DNA from: Solobacterium sp.
GTDB taxonomy: Bacteria > Bacillota_I > Bacilli_A > Erysipelotrichales > Erysipelotrichaceae
Direction: 5' to 3'
Assembly (NCBI GenBank): GCA_022486705.1
Contig: JAKVKC010000004.1
Span: 1-64,000 of the forward strand
Length of the DNA stretch: 64,000 nt
The notes below the pieces were generated by a model that was not told the DNA's origin, did not search any database, and saw only the letters and a list, made by a program, of their open reading frames with translations. Shown here piece after piece: positions 41,263-50,541 of the stretch. Each line of letters begins with the position of its first letter. Positions within the stretch are counted from its first letter, which is position 1. The translations under genes and the position numbers were made by a program.

Positions 41263-44200
41263 ATGCTTCAGATAAAAAATATTAAAAAAGAGTATAAGAC
41301 AGGCACTTTGGTCCAGCAGGCACTAGATGATGTTTCATTGAATCTGCGCGACAATGAATTTGTTGCAATCTTAGGACCTTCCGGATCCGGCAAAAGTACC
41401 TTATTGAATATTATCGGCGGTCTGGACCGCTATGACTCCGGTGATCTGATCATCAATGGTGTTTCAACGAAAAAATACAAGGATCGGGATTGGGATTCGT
41501 ATCGCAATCATACGATCGGTTTTATTTTTCAGTCCTATAATCTGATCCCGCATCAGACGGTCCTTTCCAACGTGGAACTGGCCCTGACGATCTCCGGCAT
41601 TTCCGGAGCAGAGCGCAGACAGAAGGCGGAAGAAGCATTGATCAAAGTTGGCTTGGGCGATCAGATGCATAAAAAGCCGAATCAGATGTCCGGCGGACAG
41701 ATGCAGAGAGTTGCCATTGCCAGAGCCTTGGTCAACAATCCAAGCATTCTCTTGGCCGATGAACCGACAGGCGCCTTGGATACTGAGACCAGCATCCAGG
41801 TCATGGACCTGCTGAAGGAAGTTGCGAAGGATCGTCTGGTCGTTATGGTCACGCACAATCCGGATCTTGCTCAGGAATATGCCAACCGCATTGTGAAGCT
41901 GAAAGATGGCAGGATCCTTTCGGATACAAATCCGTATGCGCTGAAGGAAGAAGAGAAAGAGCCTCCTGTTCATAAAAATCTTGGCAAAGCATCGATGTCT
42001 TTTTGGACAGCTCTCTCTTTGTCCAAGAATAATCTGATGACAAAAAAGGCAAGAACTGTTCTTGTTTCCTTTGCTGGATCGATCGGCATTATCGGCATTG
42101 CTCTGATCATGTCGCTGAGCAATGGGGTCAATGTTTATATCAATACGACTGAGCGCGAAACACTGAGCGAATATCCATTGACGATCAACAGTACTTCTTT
42201 TGATCTGACTTCCATGATGACAAACGCAGCTGCGGATGGCAAGTCCCAGGAAAGCCAGACAGATGGGGTGGTCAAAGAAAAGGATGTTGTTTCCAATATG
42301 TTCTCTAAAGTGCAGTCCAATGATCTGGCCAGCCTGAAGACCTATCTGGAAACAGATCCGGATCAGCTGAGCAGCTACAATGAATCGATTGAATACAGCT
42401 ATGATACAGAGCCGCTGATCTATCGCATCGATGGTTCGTCGGACCGCAAGGTCAATCCAAATACACTGCTGTCATCGGCTGGACTGACGCCGACCAGCAG
42501 CATCTACAGTTCTGCGATCAAGACAAATGTCTTCTCTGAGCTTCCGGCCAGTGCTTCTCTGTATGAGGACCAGTATTCAATCAAAGCAGGCCGATGGCCA
42601 GAAAATGCTTTTGAAGCAGTTGTGGTAACGAACCAGAGTGGTTCAATCAGCGATATGGCACTGTATACACTTGGCCTGAAAGACTATTCTGAACTTGAAA
42701 GCATGATCAAGAATCAGGGAAGCTCTTCGGCGGACGGTGAAGATCAGACCTATCCATATGAAGACTTCTTAGGCATTGGCTTTAAATTGGTCAATCCCGC
42801 CAGTCTTTATGTATATGATGAAGCAAATCATGTCTGGACAGATAAGTCCCTGGACAGTGAATATCTGAAGAATGTCGTTGCTTCTTCACAGGATATCAAG
42901 ATCGTCGGGGTTGTTTCACCGAATGAAGATACGCAGGTCAGCATGCTGACAAGCGGCATCTGCTATCCTTCTTCATTGACCCAGTATGCGATTGAACAGG
43001 CAGCCCAGAGCGATGCCGTAAAAGCGCAGATGGCGGATCCGAATATCAACATCTTTACCGGCAATACTTTTGATCAGGATAATGCAAAGTCCGGTTTTGA
43101 TTATGGTTCTCTGTTCAGCGTGGATTCTTCTAAGATGGCTTCTGCTTTTTCCATCGATCCAAGTCTGATCAATACAGATATCAATGATTATCTCGATACA
43201 GCAGCCCTTTCTTCGGCAGCTTCCAATATGAGCCAGGAAACCATTCAGAAGTTTGCTTCCCTGGTGCAGTCGAATGTTACTTCGGAAAAACTGACACCGG
43301 CGATGACGGATGTGCTCAAAGCATATCTGGCATATGCGGCCCAGGATCCGACGACCGACTATGCACATCTTTCGACAAGCTTCAGCAGCTACCTGAACAG
43401 TGCCGAGGCAAAGAAGATCATCAATGAGGATCTTACCGCGGCTCTGACCAGCGGCGCGAATGCATCTGCTTTGACTTCATCGTTTACTTCGCTGATGTCG
43501 CAGGTCATGCAGGGGCTGCCGCAGTATATGATCGATCATCAGCTGACCGATGTTTCTTCGGCTGCCCAGGAATATCTGCAGAGCACAGAAGTGCAGCAGA
43601 AGATCTCAGCCGGACTCTCGCAGATGATCAGCGGCATACAGATCTCCAGTGCAGATCAGCAGAAACTTGCTGAGGATCTTGTCAATGGATATGCGGTGTA
43701 TGCAGCAGCGACCAATGCTCCGGATCTGAACAAACTGAGCGATTCCTTCAGTGCATGGATGAATTCCGCAGCCGGCCAGGAGGCAGTCAAGCAGGCGGTC
43801 AGTTCAGCGGTCGATGTTGATGCCTTGACCAATGCGCTCAGCAGTGAGATCAATCAGGAGACAGTATCTTATACTTCTGTTCTGTCCAATGCTGTGCAGC
43901 AGGCAATGAGCCAGATGATGGCCCAGCTTCCCAATGCATTCACCGTCGATACGAATGCCATCTCTTCTGCTTTTCAGATGAACATGGATACTTCAGAACT
44001 GCAGTCGCTCTTTCAGTCGATGATGTCGCAGGAAACACAGTCCTATGAAAGCAATCTGACCAAGCTAGGCTATGCAGATATCAATAAGCCATCTGAGATC
44101 TCGATCTATCCAACTAGCTTTGAAGCAAAGGACAGCATCAAGTCGATCCTGGACAGCTACAATACACAGATGAATGATGCAGGTCAGACAGACAAGGTCA

Positions 44201-44664
44201 TTACATATACCGACATGGTCGGTACGCTGATGACAAGTGTCACGGATATCGTCAATACGATCTCCTATGTCCTGATTGCCTTTGTGGCAATCTCACTGGT
44301 CGTTTCATCGATCATGATCGGTGTCATTACTTATATATCTGTTTTAGAAAGAAAGAAGGAGATCGGCATCCTGCGTGCTATCGGGGCATCCAAGCACAAT
44401 ATTTCTGCCGTCTTCAATGCTGAGACCTTTATTACCGGGCTCTTGGCAGGCGTCATGGGCATTGTTATTGCATGCATCCTGCTGGTGCCGACCAATTCTA
44501 TTATTCATGCGGTCAGCGGCAATGCGGAAGTCAATGCGGTCATGCCGATCAACGGTGCCTTGATGCTGATCCTGCTGTCTGTCGGTCTGACGATGCTTGG
44601 CGGTCTGATCCCATCGAAGAAAGCCGCAAAGAGCGATCCAGTATCTGCTCTGCGGACGGAGTAA
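41263..44664 (+). CDS. ABC transporter, ATPase-FtsX permease fusion (MacB-like)
   Basis: A 1133-residue fused exporter. Residues 1-225 are the ATPase: Walker A GPSGSGKSTL, signature SGGQMQRVAIARAL, Walker B ILLADEPTGALD, then the H-loop MVTHNPD. A membrane helix follows near 262-285 (TVLVSFAGSIGIIGIALIMS). Residues about 290-1005 form a very large, Ser/Gln-rich extracellular domain. Three helices at the C-terminus carry the FtsX motif KKEIGILRAIGASKHNI. MacB-type proteins are mechanotransmitters that act on lipoproteins, peptides or wall enzymes without importing them. AGGAGGAAATGC is the ribosome binding site. NUDIX follows 3 bases later. Confidence 0.92.
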   Translation: MLQIKNIKKEYKTGTLVQQALDDVSLNLRDNEFVAILGPSGSGKSTLLNIIGGLDRYDSGDLIINGVSTKKYKDRDWDSYRNHTIGFIFQSYNLIPHQTVLSNVELALTISGISGAERRQKAEEALIKVGLGDQMHKKPNQMSGGQMQRVAIARALVNNPSILLADEPTGALDTETSIQVMDLLKEVAKDRLVVMVTHNPDLAQEYANRIVKLKDGRILSDTNPYALKEEEKEPPVHKNLGKASMSFWTALSLSKNNLMTKKARTVLVSFAGSIGIIGIALIMSLSNGVNVYINTTERETLSEYPLTINSTSFDLTSMMTNAAADGKSQESQTDGVVKEKDVVSNMFSKVQSNDLASLKTYLETDPDQLSSYNESIEYSYDTEPLIYRIDGSSDRKVNPNTLLSSAGLTPTSSIYSSAIKTNVFSELPASASLYEDQYSIKAGRWPENAFEAVVVTNQSGSISDMALYTLGLKDYSELESMIKNQGSSSADGEDQTYPYEDFLGIGFKLVNPASLYVYDEANHVWTDKSLDSEYLKNVVASSQDIKIVGVVSPNEDTQVSMLTSGICYPSSLTQYAIEQAAQSDAVKAQMADPNINIFTGNTFDQDNAKSGFDYGSLFSVDSSKMASAFSIDPSLINTDINDYLDTAALSSAASNMSQETIQKFASLVQSNVTSEKLTPAMTDVLKAYLAYAAQDPTTDYAHLSTSFSSYLNSAEAKKIINEDLTAALTSGANASALTSSFTSLMSQVMQGLPQYMIDHQLTDVSSAAQEYLQSTEVQQKISAGLSQMISGIQISSADQQKLAEDLVNGYAVYAAATNAPDLNKLSDSFSAWMNSAAGQEAVKQAVSSAVDVDALTNALSSEINQETVSYTSVLSNAVQQAMSQMMAQLPNAFTVDTNAISSAFQMNMDTSELQSLFQSMMSQETQSYESNLTKLGYADINKPSEISIYPTSFEAKDSIKSILDSYNTQMNDAGQTDKVITYTDMVGTLMTSVTDIVNTISYVLIAFVAISLVVSSIMIGVITYISVLERKKEIGILRAIGASKHNISAVFNAETFITGLLAGVMGIVIACILLVPTNSIIHAVSGNAEVNAVMPINGALMLILLSVGLTMLGGLIPSKKAAKSDPVSALRTE

Positions 44665-44667
44665 AAA

Positions 44668-45237
44668 ATGAAAGATATTCGCCAAGAAATTGAAGCGTAT
44701 ATTCCCTGCAATGAGCAGGAGGCACAGGATAAGATGACCATGCTGGCATGGATGGACAGGGGCGGCGATCTTTATACAAGAGAGAATCGCACAGCACATT
44801 TCACCGCTTCGGCATGGGTCGCAGATCTGAACCATGCACACGTTCTGCTGGCATATCACAATATCTATCAATCATGGTCCTGGCTGGGCGGACACGCAGA
44901 CGGCGACCATGATCTCCTTCATGTTGCGATGAAAGAAGTCAGTGAAGAATCTGGCCTGACAGAGGTCAGACCGCTTTCTGAAAAGATCGCTTCCATAGAG
45001 ATCCTGACTGTCGATGGGCATCAGAAACATGGGGCGTATGTTTCATCGCATCTGCATATGAATGTGACGTATCTTATGGAAGCTGACAGCAGTCAGCCAA
45101 TTCGCTGCAAAGAAGATGAGAACTCATCTGTTGCTTGGTTCGGCCTGGAAGAAGCAGTTGAAAAAAGCAGTGAACCATGGTTCCGTGAACACATTTATCC
45201 TAAGCTCAATCAGAGATTGAAAGAATTCACGAAGTAA
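44668..45237 (+). CDS. NUDIX hydrolase
   Basis: A 189-residue NUDIX protein. The box reads GGHADGDHDLLHVAMKEVSEE followed by SGL, near residues 73-95 (GGHADGD then EVSEESGL), where Asp replaces the usual first Glu and Lys replaces Arg in the REUxEE core. This GGHADGD variant is common in a Bacillota subfamily. It probably cleaves a nucleoside diphosphate derivative; the exact substrate is unknown. The first 40 residues form a helical extension. It begins 3 bases after the ABC gene and ends at a strong terminator. Confidence 0.88.
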   Translation: MKDIRQEIEAYIPCNEQEAQDKMTMLAWMDRGGDLYTRENRTAHFTASAWVADLNHAHVLLAYHNIYQSWSWLGGHADGDHDLLHVAMKEVSEESGLTEVRPLSEKIASIEILTVDGHQKHGAYVSSHLHMNVTYLMEADSSQPIRCKEDENSSVAWFGLEEAVEKSSEPWFREHIYPKLNQRLKEFTK

Positions 45238-45240
45238 AAA

Positions 45241-45263
45241 AGACCGGAGAAATCCGGTTTTTC
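45241..45263 (+). terminator. terminator after the NUDIX gene
   Basis: Stem ACCGGA/TCCGGT with GAAA tetraloop, then T residues. Confidence 0.9.
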
Positions 45264-45339
45264 AGTTCTTTCTCATGCACTGTTCAGCTCATGTTCACAT
45301 TCATTCAGTACTCTGAAAGCGTAGAAATGAGGGAAACAT

Positions 45340-46188
45340 ATGGCAGAGACAGAGAAAGATATGAATGCGGAAGGATCCGCAGAGAACAAAGAAAATGCAG
45401 CGGAGCAGAAAGAAGAAAAGGAACCGGCAGCAGCTGAGACAGCTAAGCCTGAAGTAAGTGCACCGGAAACGGCAGCACCAAAGGCAGAACCGCCGCATGT
45501 GGAAGCGGCAGCAGCACCTGTAAAGAAGGCAAAGAAGCCATTTCCTTGGAAGCCTGTTCTGAAAGTATGCGGTGTCGCTGTATTGTCGATTGGATGCGGT
45601 TTTGGCGGCGGATATCTTGCTGGCAAACAGTCAGCACAAAGTGCCATCACAAGTGCACAGTCAGAAATGCAGAGCGATATGGGCGGTATGATGAAAGGCG
45701 GAGATTCAGGTTCTTCCGACTTCTCCAATAAGCAGATGCCGAATGGCGGCGGCAGTACAGCCAGCACGGCACAGACAGGCGCTGCTTTAGGTCTGTATGT
45801 GCAGACAGACAGCAGCAATCAGGTCGTGATCGCCGGCTTCTCTGATAACAGCAATGCAGAAAGTGCAGGCTTGGCGACAGGCGATGTGATCACTGCTTTG
45901 GACAGCACAGCGATTTCCAGCTACGATGAGATTGCGACCTTCTTAGCGGATAAAAGTGCAGGCGACAGTGTCAAAGTGACGGTGACGCGTGATGGCAAGA
46001 CGGTCACGGCCACGATTACACTTGTCGAAAAGAGCGGCATGTCTTCTTCTTCACAGAATTCATCCGGAAGCAGCAGCGATTCTTCAGGCAGCAGCATGCC
46101 TTCGATGGGCAAGCCGGATACACAGAGCGGTTCGACCGCGCAGTCTTCCGCAGCTCCGGACAGCTCTTCCAGTTCCCTGCAAGGATAA
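45340..46188 (+). CDS. membrane-anchored PDZ-domain protein without protease domain
   Basis: A 282-residue protein. An Ala/Glu/Lys-rich cytosolic tail (1-65) is followed by a membrane helix at about 72-94 and a Gly/Met/Ser-rich linker. A PDZ domain spans about residues 148-230 (GLYVQTDSSNQVVIAGF, SAGLATGDVITALDS, GDSVKVTVTRDGK). The last 50 residues are Ser/Gln-rich. The order resembles HtrA/DegP proteins of Bacillota with the trypsin domain removed; no Ser-His-Asp triad is present. It may be a substrate adaptor or a regulator. It ends at a bidirectional terminator shared with the VanY-type gene. Confidence 0.8.
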   Translation: MAETEKDMNAEGSAENKENAAEQKEEKEPAAAETAKPEVSAPETAAPKAEPPHVEAAAAPVKKAKKPFPWKPVLKVCGVAVLSIGCGFGGGYLAGKQSAQSAITSAQSEMQSDMGGMMKGGDSGSSDFSNKQMPNGGGSTASTAQTGAALGLYVQTDSSNQVVIAGFSDNSNAESAGLATGDVITALDSTAISSYDEIATFLADKSAGDSVKVTVTRDGKTVTATITLVEKSGMSSSSQNSSGSSSDSSGSSMPSMGKPDTQSGSTAQSSAAPDSSSSSLQG

Positions 46189-46192
46189 ATAA

Positions 46193-46227
46193 AACGGTTC
46201 CTGTCATTTTGACAGGAATCGTTTTTG
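46193..46227. terminator. bidirectional terminator between PDZ and carboxypeptidase genes
   Basis: AAACGGTTCCTGTCA pairs with TGACAGGAATCGTTT around TTT, with T residues on both outer sides as read from each direction. Confidence 0.88.
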
Positions 46228-46238
46228 TTTGCCTAAAT

Positions 46239-47126
46239 TCAGCCGGCGTAATCTCCGCCAGGGACCTGATAGTATTCTTCAAATGTCTCATCGGCACCTG
46301 CACTGTAGATGGCAGAGGCACTGTCGATACCGACATAGCGGAAATGCCATGGCTCATAATTGTATCCGGTAATGCTTTCTTTCCCTTGGGGATAGCGCAT
46401 GATGAAGCCGTAGAGATGCGCATGAGATGCCAGCCATTTTCCTGAGACTGTATTTTCAAATGATTCATTGAAGTCCGCATCGCCTCCTTCAACAAAGTCA
46501 GCGGCGAGACCGGTCTGATGATCCGAATAGCCAGGACGGGAGCTGATGGCATCGGCGCCAGCTTCACCATACATAGAAACATAGTTGTTATACAGTGAAG
46601 ATTGGTAGCTCTCACTGCGATAGGCACTGGAGATGGCAAGTGATACGCCGTCAGCTGCGGCGGCATTATACATCTGCTGCAGAGCAGCAGCGGCTGGTGC
46701 ACGCATGACAGCTGAACCATTGGTGCATGGAATGCCGGCATCCACAAGATCAGCTGGTACATATCCTTCCGGCAGACGATTCTTTTTGTTGGCCAGGATC
46801 AAGAGACTGCTGGTGTCAGTGAACTCGCTGGATAAAGAGGAAGCAGGTTCTGCGGCAGTGTTCTGTTCTGCCGTTGGTTCCTCGGTCGGTTCAGCGGTTT
46901 CTTCACTTGGTGCTTCTGCTGGTTCCTCACTCAGCGAAGCAGATGGCGAAGGGGACGCAGAAGGGACAGCTGTCACAGAAGCAGTCGGTGAACTGGAGAC
47001 GGCTGCTGTGCTCTTTCTTTTCTGATCCTTGGCAAAAAGAATGCCAAGACAGATGCAGATCGATGCAATCAGCACCAGGATCACGGCATACCATAATTTT
47101 CTTATTTTTCTATGTTTTGACTTCAT
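46239..47126 (-). CDS. VanY-type D,D-carboxypeptidase (M15)
   Basis: A 295-residue membrane-anchored zinc peptidase that trims peptidoglycan stems. A basic N-terminus and helix (about residues 12-32) are followed by a long Ser/Pro/Glu/Thr-rich linker, then the M15B domain: SSAYRSESYQ near residue 170, zinc site SDHQTGLAADF near 203, and EPWHFRYVG near 267. The start at 47126 is chosen because GTGAGG lies before it; a longer in-frame start at 47204 would put the helix too far in. It is alone on the minus strand, convergent with the PDZ gene and divergent from the HAD gene. Confidence 0.9.
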   Translation of the reverse strand: MKSKHRKIRKLWYAVILVLIASICICLGILFAKDQKRKSTAAVSSSPTASVTAVPSASPSPSASLSEEPAEAPSEETAEPTEEPTAEQNTAAEPASSLSSEFTDTSSLLILANKKNRLPEGYVPADLVDAGIPCTNGSAVMRAPAAAALQQMYNAAAADGVSLAISSAYRSESYQSSLYNNYVSMYGEAGADAISSRPGYSDHQTGLAADFVEGGDADFNESFENTVSGKWLASHAHLYGFIMRYPQGKESITGYNYEPWHFRYVGIDSASAIYSAGADETFEEYYQVPGGDYAG

Positions 47127-47264
47127 GCTTGCCTCACTATCTTTCTCAACAATTATATATGATTCTGCTATGAAAATCGAAAATATACCGATGGGAGGGA
47201 TCATCTGTTTCCTGCTGAAGTGAAAAATCTAATATAATAAAGTCATGGAAAGCGGAGGCATCAT

Positions 47265-48092
47265 ATGATCAGAAAGATCTCAGCAATGGCAGCGGATATT
47301 GATGGAACACTTACAATGAAGGGCGGAGATCTGATGCCCCTGACCAAACAGGCGATTCAGCGGCTTCATAAAGAGGGTGTAAAATTCGGCATCGCTTCCG
47401 GCCGGCCGCTGGATGACCGTACCAAAAACAGAGCCGAGGAATGGGGCCTTGGTTTTGACTTTGATATGATGATCGGCATGAACGGCGGCGATCTTTGGAC
47501 AGCAGAAATGAAGGAGATCAAGCATTATTATCTATTGGGCACAGATGCCATGAAAGAGATCATGCAGTGGCTTGTATATCTGAATGTCAATGCGATCTCC
47601 TATATTCATGGCTATGATGAGATCTGGTGCCTCTCCATGGATCCTTTTATGGAAGACAGTATTCGCCGAAATCATTCGCATGTTGAAGTCGTTTCACCGG
47701 AAAAATTCTGCAGTGTGCCTACCGGAAAGATTGAAGTGCACTATGCTCCGGAACGGGAAGCAGAGATCAACCGTGTGATCGCAGAACATCGCAGCAGTGC
47801 ATGGTCGGCGGTCAAGACCTTTACTGGAACGATTGAATTTCAGGACCCGCGCCTGAATAAAGGCATTGCCCTCAAAGAGTACAGTGCCATCAGCGGCATT
47901 CCGATGAATGAGATCATTGCTTTTGGAGATATGGACAATGATCTTGGCTTATTAAAAGAAGCAGGCTGGGGCGTATGCCTGGCCAATGGATGCCAAGCAT
48001 GCAGGAAGGCTGCGGATGCTGTGACAGAACATACTGTAGAAGAGGATGGTGTTGGACACTATCTCGAAGATCATTGGTTCAATCAGAAATAA
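47265..48092 (+). CDS. Cof-type HAD hydrolase
   Basis: A 275-residue haloacid dehalogenase with a C2 cap. Motif 1 reads AADIDGTLT near residue 9 (the two Asp), motif 2 FGIASGRPLDD, motif 3 Lys in LNKGIALKEY, and motif 4 IIAFGDMDNDLGLL near 219. These proteins dephosphorylate sugar phosphates or cofactors such as FMN and PLP, with broad specificity. AGCGGAGGCATCAT precedes the ATG. The gene is closed by a hairpin shared with the convergent larA gene. Confidence 0.92.
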   Translation: MIRKISAMAADIDGTLTMKGGDLMPLTKQAIQRLHKEGVKFGIASGRPLDDRTKNRAEEWGLGFDFDMMIGMNGGDLWTAEMKEIKHYYLLGTDAMKEIMQWLVYLNVNAISYIHGYDEIWCLSMDPFMEDSIRRNHSHVEVVSPEKFCSVPTGKIEVHYAPEREAEINRVIAEHRSSAWSAVKTFTGTIEFQDPRLNKGIALKEYSAISGIPMNEIIAFGDMDNDLGLLKEAGWGVCLANGCQACRKAADAVTEHTVEEDGVGHYLEDHWFNQK

Positions 48093-48122
48093 AAAGCGCT
48101 GAGCTCAATCAGCGTTTTCTTT
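48093..48122. terminator. bidirectional terminator between HAD and larA-like genes
   Basis: AAAGCGCTGA pairs with TCAGCGTTTT around GCTCAA, with T residues after it on the plus strand and an A run before it. It overlaps the 3' end of the larA-like gene. Confidence 0.82.
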
Positions 48123-49364
48123 TAAGGCTGGCAAAGTACTGCCGCCATATGGCATGGCAATGACTTTTGGCAGACAGCCCAATTCTTTGACTGCTTCTTT
48201 ATAAGCATCGCTCAGATGGGCAAATGGCTTAAGAAATGTTTTTTCTACGGTTCCAGACGGAAGATCGCTGACTAAGAAGATCTTTGCTTTTTTCTGCACC
48301 ATGGCGATGGCAGCTGCTTTATGTCCGCCCAGAACAAAGTGATCATACAGAGCATTGATCATTTCCTGCGGGTCCTGATATCGGCACATCCATTCTTCAA
48401 AAACAGAATTGCCGAAACCTTCTTTGCAGGAACCGATCAGGATGACAATGCCGCCGTCCTTGACTGCATGTTTTGCATTGTCCAAAGCTTTCTGGGTCTG
48501 ATAGAGATTGAGATCCTTCGGTGCACCAGCCTGAGATACGATGACAACATCTGCTTTTTCATCAATCGGTGAAAGATAGCAGTGAGACAGTTCTGCACAG
48601 GCAGCCCGGTGTGCTGCGGTCATATCGCCAGCTGCTGCATAGATGATCTCTTTTTCGGGATTCAGAACGACATTGATAATGAAATCAACACCGACCATTG
48701 CAGCCGCTTCTTCCAGGTCTTCACGTACAGGATTTCCTTTGATCGCACCTGCATGTGCTTCTTCTTTGACCATGAAGCGATGATTCATCTGTATGGCAGA
48801 TGGCTCAGAACATCCAGGCATAATTGCTTTGGCACCGCCGCTGTAGCCGGCAAAATAATGATATTCTACATTGCCAAGGCAGATCCTTTTATCCGCTTCG
48901 ACCACGGTGCGGTCAATGGATACCGGCGTCCCGCGCTTGGTTTTACCGACAGAAAGAAAACCATTCTGACCGCTGTTGATGACTTTATACTGTGTATATA
49001 CTTCTTTGGATACGAGATGCTCCATCTCTGCGGATGTCTGGGGACGATGCGATCCTAAAGCTATGATGATCGTGATGTTCTCTTTGCGGACACCGATGTG
49101 CAGCAGTTCGTCCAGCAGGATCGGCAGTACCGTATAGCTTGGCATCGGCCGAGTTATATCTGAGGTGACAATAGCGACAGTATCTGTCGGATCAATGATA
49201 TCCGCTAAGCAGGCACTTTGAATCGGATGCTGCAGGGCCTGGTGAACAATCTGTTTCTGGTCAGAAGGATGAGGAAGCGATGCTGGTCTCAGTACACTGA
49301 TCACCTGGGCATCGTCGATCTCGATCTTTTCTGACCGCTGATCGATTCTGAAGGACAGTTCCAT
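48105..49364 (-). CDS. LarA-family nickel-pincer racemase-like protein
   Basis: A 419-residue protein of the lactate racemase LarA family (DUF2088). Seen: VTSDITRPMPSYTVLP near residue 66, IALGSHRPQT near 101 with a catalytic His, the pincer segment HYFAGYSGGAKAIMPG near 167-182 with the cofactor-binding His and Lys, and NHRFM with another ligand His. LarA racemises 2-hydroxyacids using a nickel-pincer cofactor made by LarB, LarC and LarE; none is in this window. It is the last gene of a serC-serA-larA operon, 9 bases after serA, so its substrate may be a serine-pathway hydroxyacid rather than lactate. Confidence 0.85.
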   Translation of the reverse strand: MELSFRIDQRSEKIEIDDAQVISVLRPASLPHPSDQKQIVHQALQHPIQSACLADIIDPTDTVAIVTSDITRPMPSYTVLPILLDELLHIGVRKENITIIIALGSHRPQTSAEMEHLVSKEVYTQYKVINSGQNGFLSVGKTKRGTPVSIDRTVVEADKRICLGNVEYHYFAGYSGGAKAIMPGCSEPSAIQMNHRFMVKEEAHAGAIKGNPVREDLEEAAAMVGVDFIINVVLNPEKEIIYAAAGDMTAAHRAACAELSHCYLSPIDEKADVVIVSQAGAPKDLNLYQTQKALDNAKHAVKDGGIVILIGSCKEGFGNSVFEEWMCRYQDPQEMINALYDHFVLGGHKAAAIAMVQKKAKIFLVSDLPSGTVEKTFLKPFAHLSDAYKEAVKELGCLPKVIAMPYGGSTLPALKENAD

Positions 49365-49373
49365 ATATGACCT

Positions 49374-50540
49374 TTACTGAATGACTCTGACCCGGATCAT
49401 GCCGGGGATCGCTTCCAGCTCTTCGGCCGATTTTTGATTGACATGCGTATTGACATCAAAGACAGAGTAAGCATAATTTCCTCTGGACTTATTTGTCATA
49501 TTCTCAATATTGATATTTTCCGCTGAGAAGACAGGCATGATATTTGTCAGCATGCCCGGTGTGTTTGTATGGATGCAGCAGATCCGTGCTTTGCCGCTGC
49601 GCTCCATGGATACTTCCGGCAGATTGACCGAATTCTTGATGTTTCCTTCATTCAGATATTCATCGATCTCCATCGCTGCCATGCGTGCACAGTTGGATTC
49701 AGATTCGACCGTTGTTCCGCCAAGATGCGGTGTCAGGACAGTATTCTTTGTATGCACCAAGCGGTCGGTTGGAAAGTCTGCTACATAGCGTGCAACTTTT
49801 CCGCTGTTCAGTGCTTTGATGATCGCGTCTTCATTGACGACTTCGCCTCTGGCATAATTGATGATCCGGACGCCATCCTGCATCATTGCAATGGCCTTGT
49901 CATTGATCATATCTCTTGTTTCATCGGTCAATGGCGTATGGATCGTTATATAGTCGCAGTGCTTATACAGGTCTTCGACATTTTCGACTCGGAAGACATG
50001 GCGGGATACTTTCCACGCTGCATTGACGGAAAGATAAGGATCATAGGCATAGACTTTCATATCCAAGGACAAGGCGGTATTGGCAACTTTTGAACCGACA
50101 TTTCCAGTGCCGATGACACCCAGCGTCTTGCCAGCGTATTCAGGCCCGGCAAACTGTTTCTTTACTTTTTCCATGCGCTGTTCCACAGGTCCCTGTGAGC
50201 CGTCATAGGAATAGACCCAGTTCATGCCGCCCAATAGATCGCGTGAAGCCATCCCGATGCCGAACAGGAACTGTTCCTTGACACCATTGGCATTGCCTCC
50301 TGGGGTATTGAACACAACAATTCCTTTTTTTGTGCATTCTTCCAAAGGAATCGTATTGACACCGATGCCTGCTCTGCCGATGCATTTGATCTCAGGGTTG
50401 AAATCATAGTGATGCAGATCGGATGCACGGACAAACAAAGCATCTGGCTTTTCTTCGTTTTCACTCAGTTCATACTTATCTGCTGTCAGAATCTCTTTGG
50501 CAACAGGGGAAATGTTATTCAATAGTTTTACTTTATACAT
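49374..50540 (-). CDS. serA: D-3-phosphoglycerate dehydrogenase with ACT domain
   Basis: First enzyme of serine synthesis. The 388-residue protein has the substrate domain, the NAD fold (LGVIGTGNVGSKVANTA near residue 139), catalytic Arg in INYARGEVVNEDAI near 229, the Glu in the following loop, and His in LTPHLGGTTVES near 270. A C-terminal ACT domain (about 310-388, RICCIHTNTPGMLTNIMPV) probably binds serine for feedback control. The start at 50540 follows AAGGAGAA. It begins one base after the serC stop codon. Confidence 0.95.
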   Translation of the reverse strand: MYKVKLLNNISPVAKEILTADKYELSENEEKPDALFVRASDLHHYDFNPEIKCIGRAGIGVNTIPLEECTKKGIVVFNTPGGNANGVKEQFLFGIGMASRDLLGGMNWVYSYDGSQGPVEQRMEKVKKQFAGPEYAGKTLGVIGTGNVGSKVANTALSLDMKVYAYDPYLSVNAAWKVSRHVFRVENVEDLYKHCDYITIHTPLTDETRDMINDKAIAMMQDGVRIINYARGEVVNEDAIIKALNSGKVARYVADFPTDRLVHTKNTVLTPHLGGTTVESESNCARMAAMEIDEYLNEGNIKNSVNLPEVSMERSGKARICCIHTNTPGMLTNIMPVFSAENINIENMTNKSRGNYAYSVFDVNTHVNQKSAEELEAIPGMIRVRVIQ

Positions 50541-50541
50541 A

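Noticed and set aside
46016-46762. 248-codon minus-strand frame overlapping the carboxypeptidase and PDZ genes
   Set aside because: It is a shifted frame of the carboxypeptidase; that gene has clear M15 motifs in another frame.
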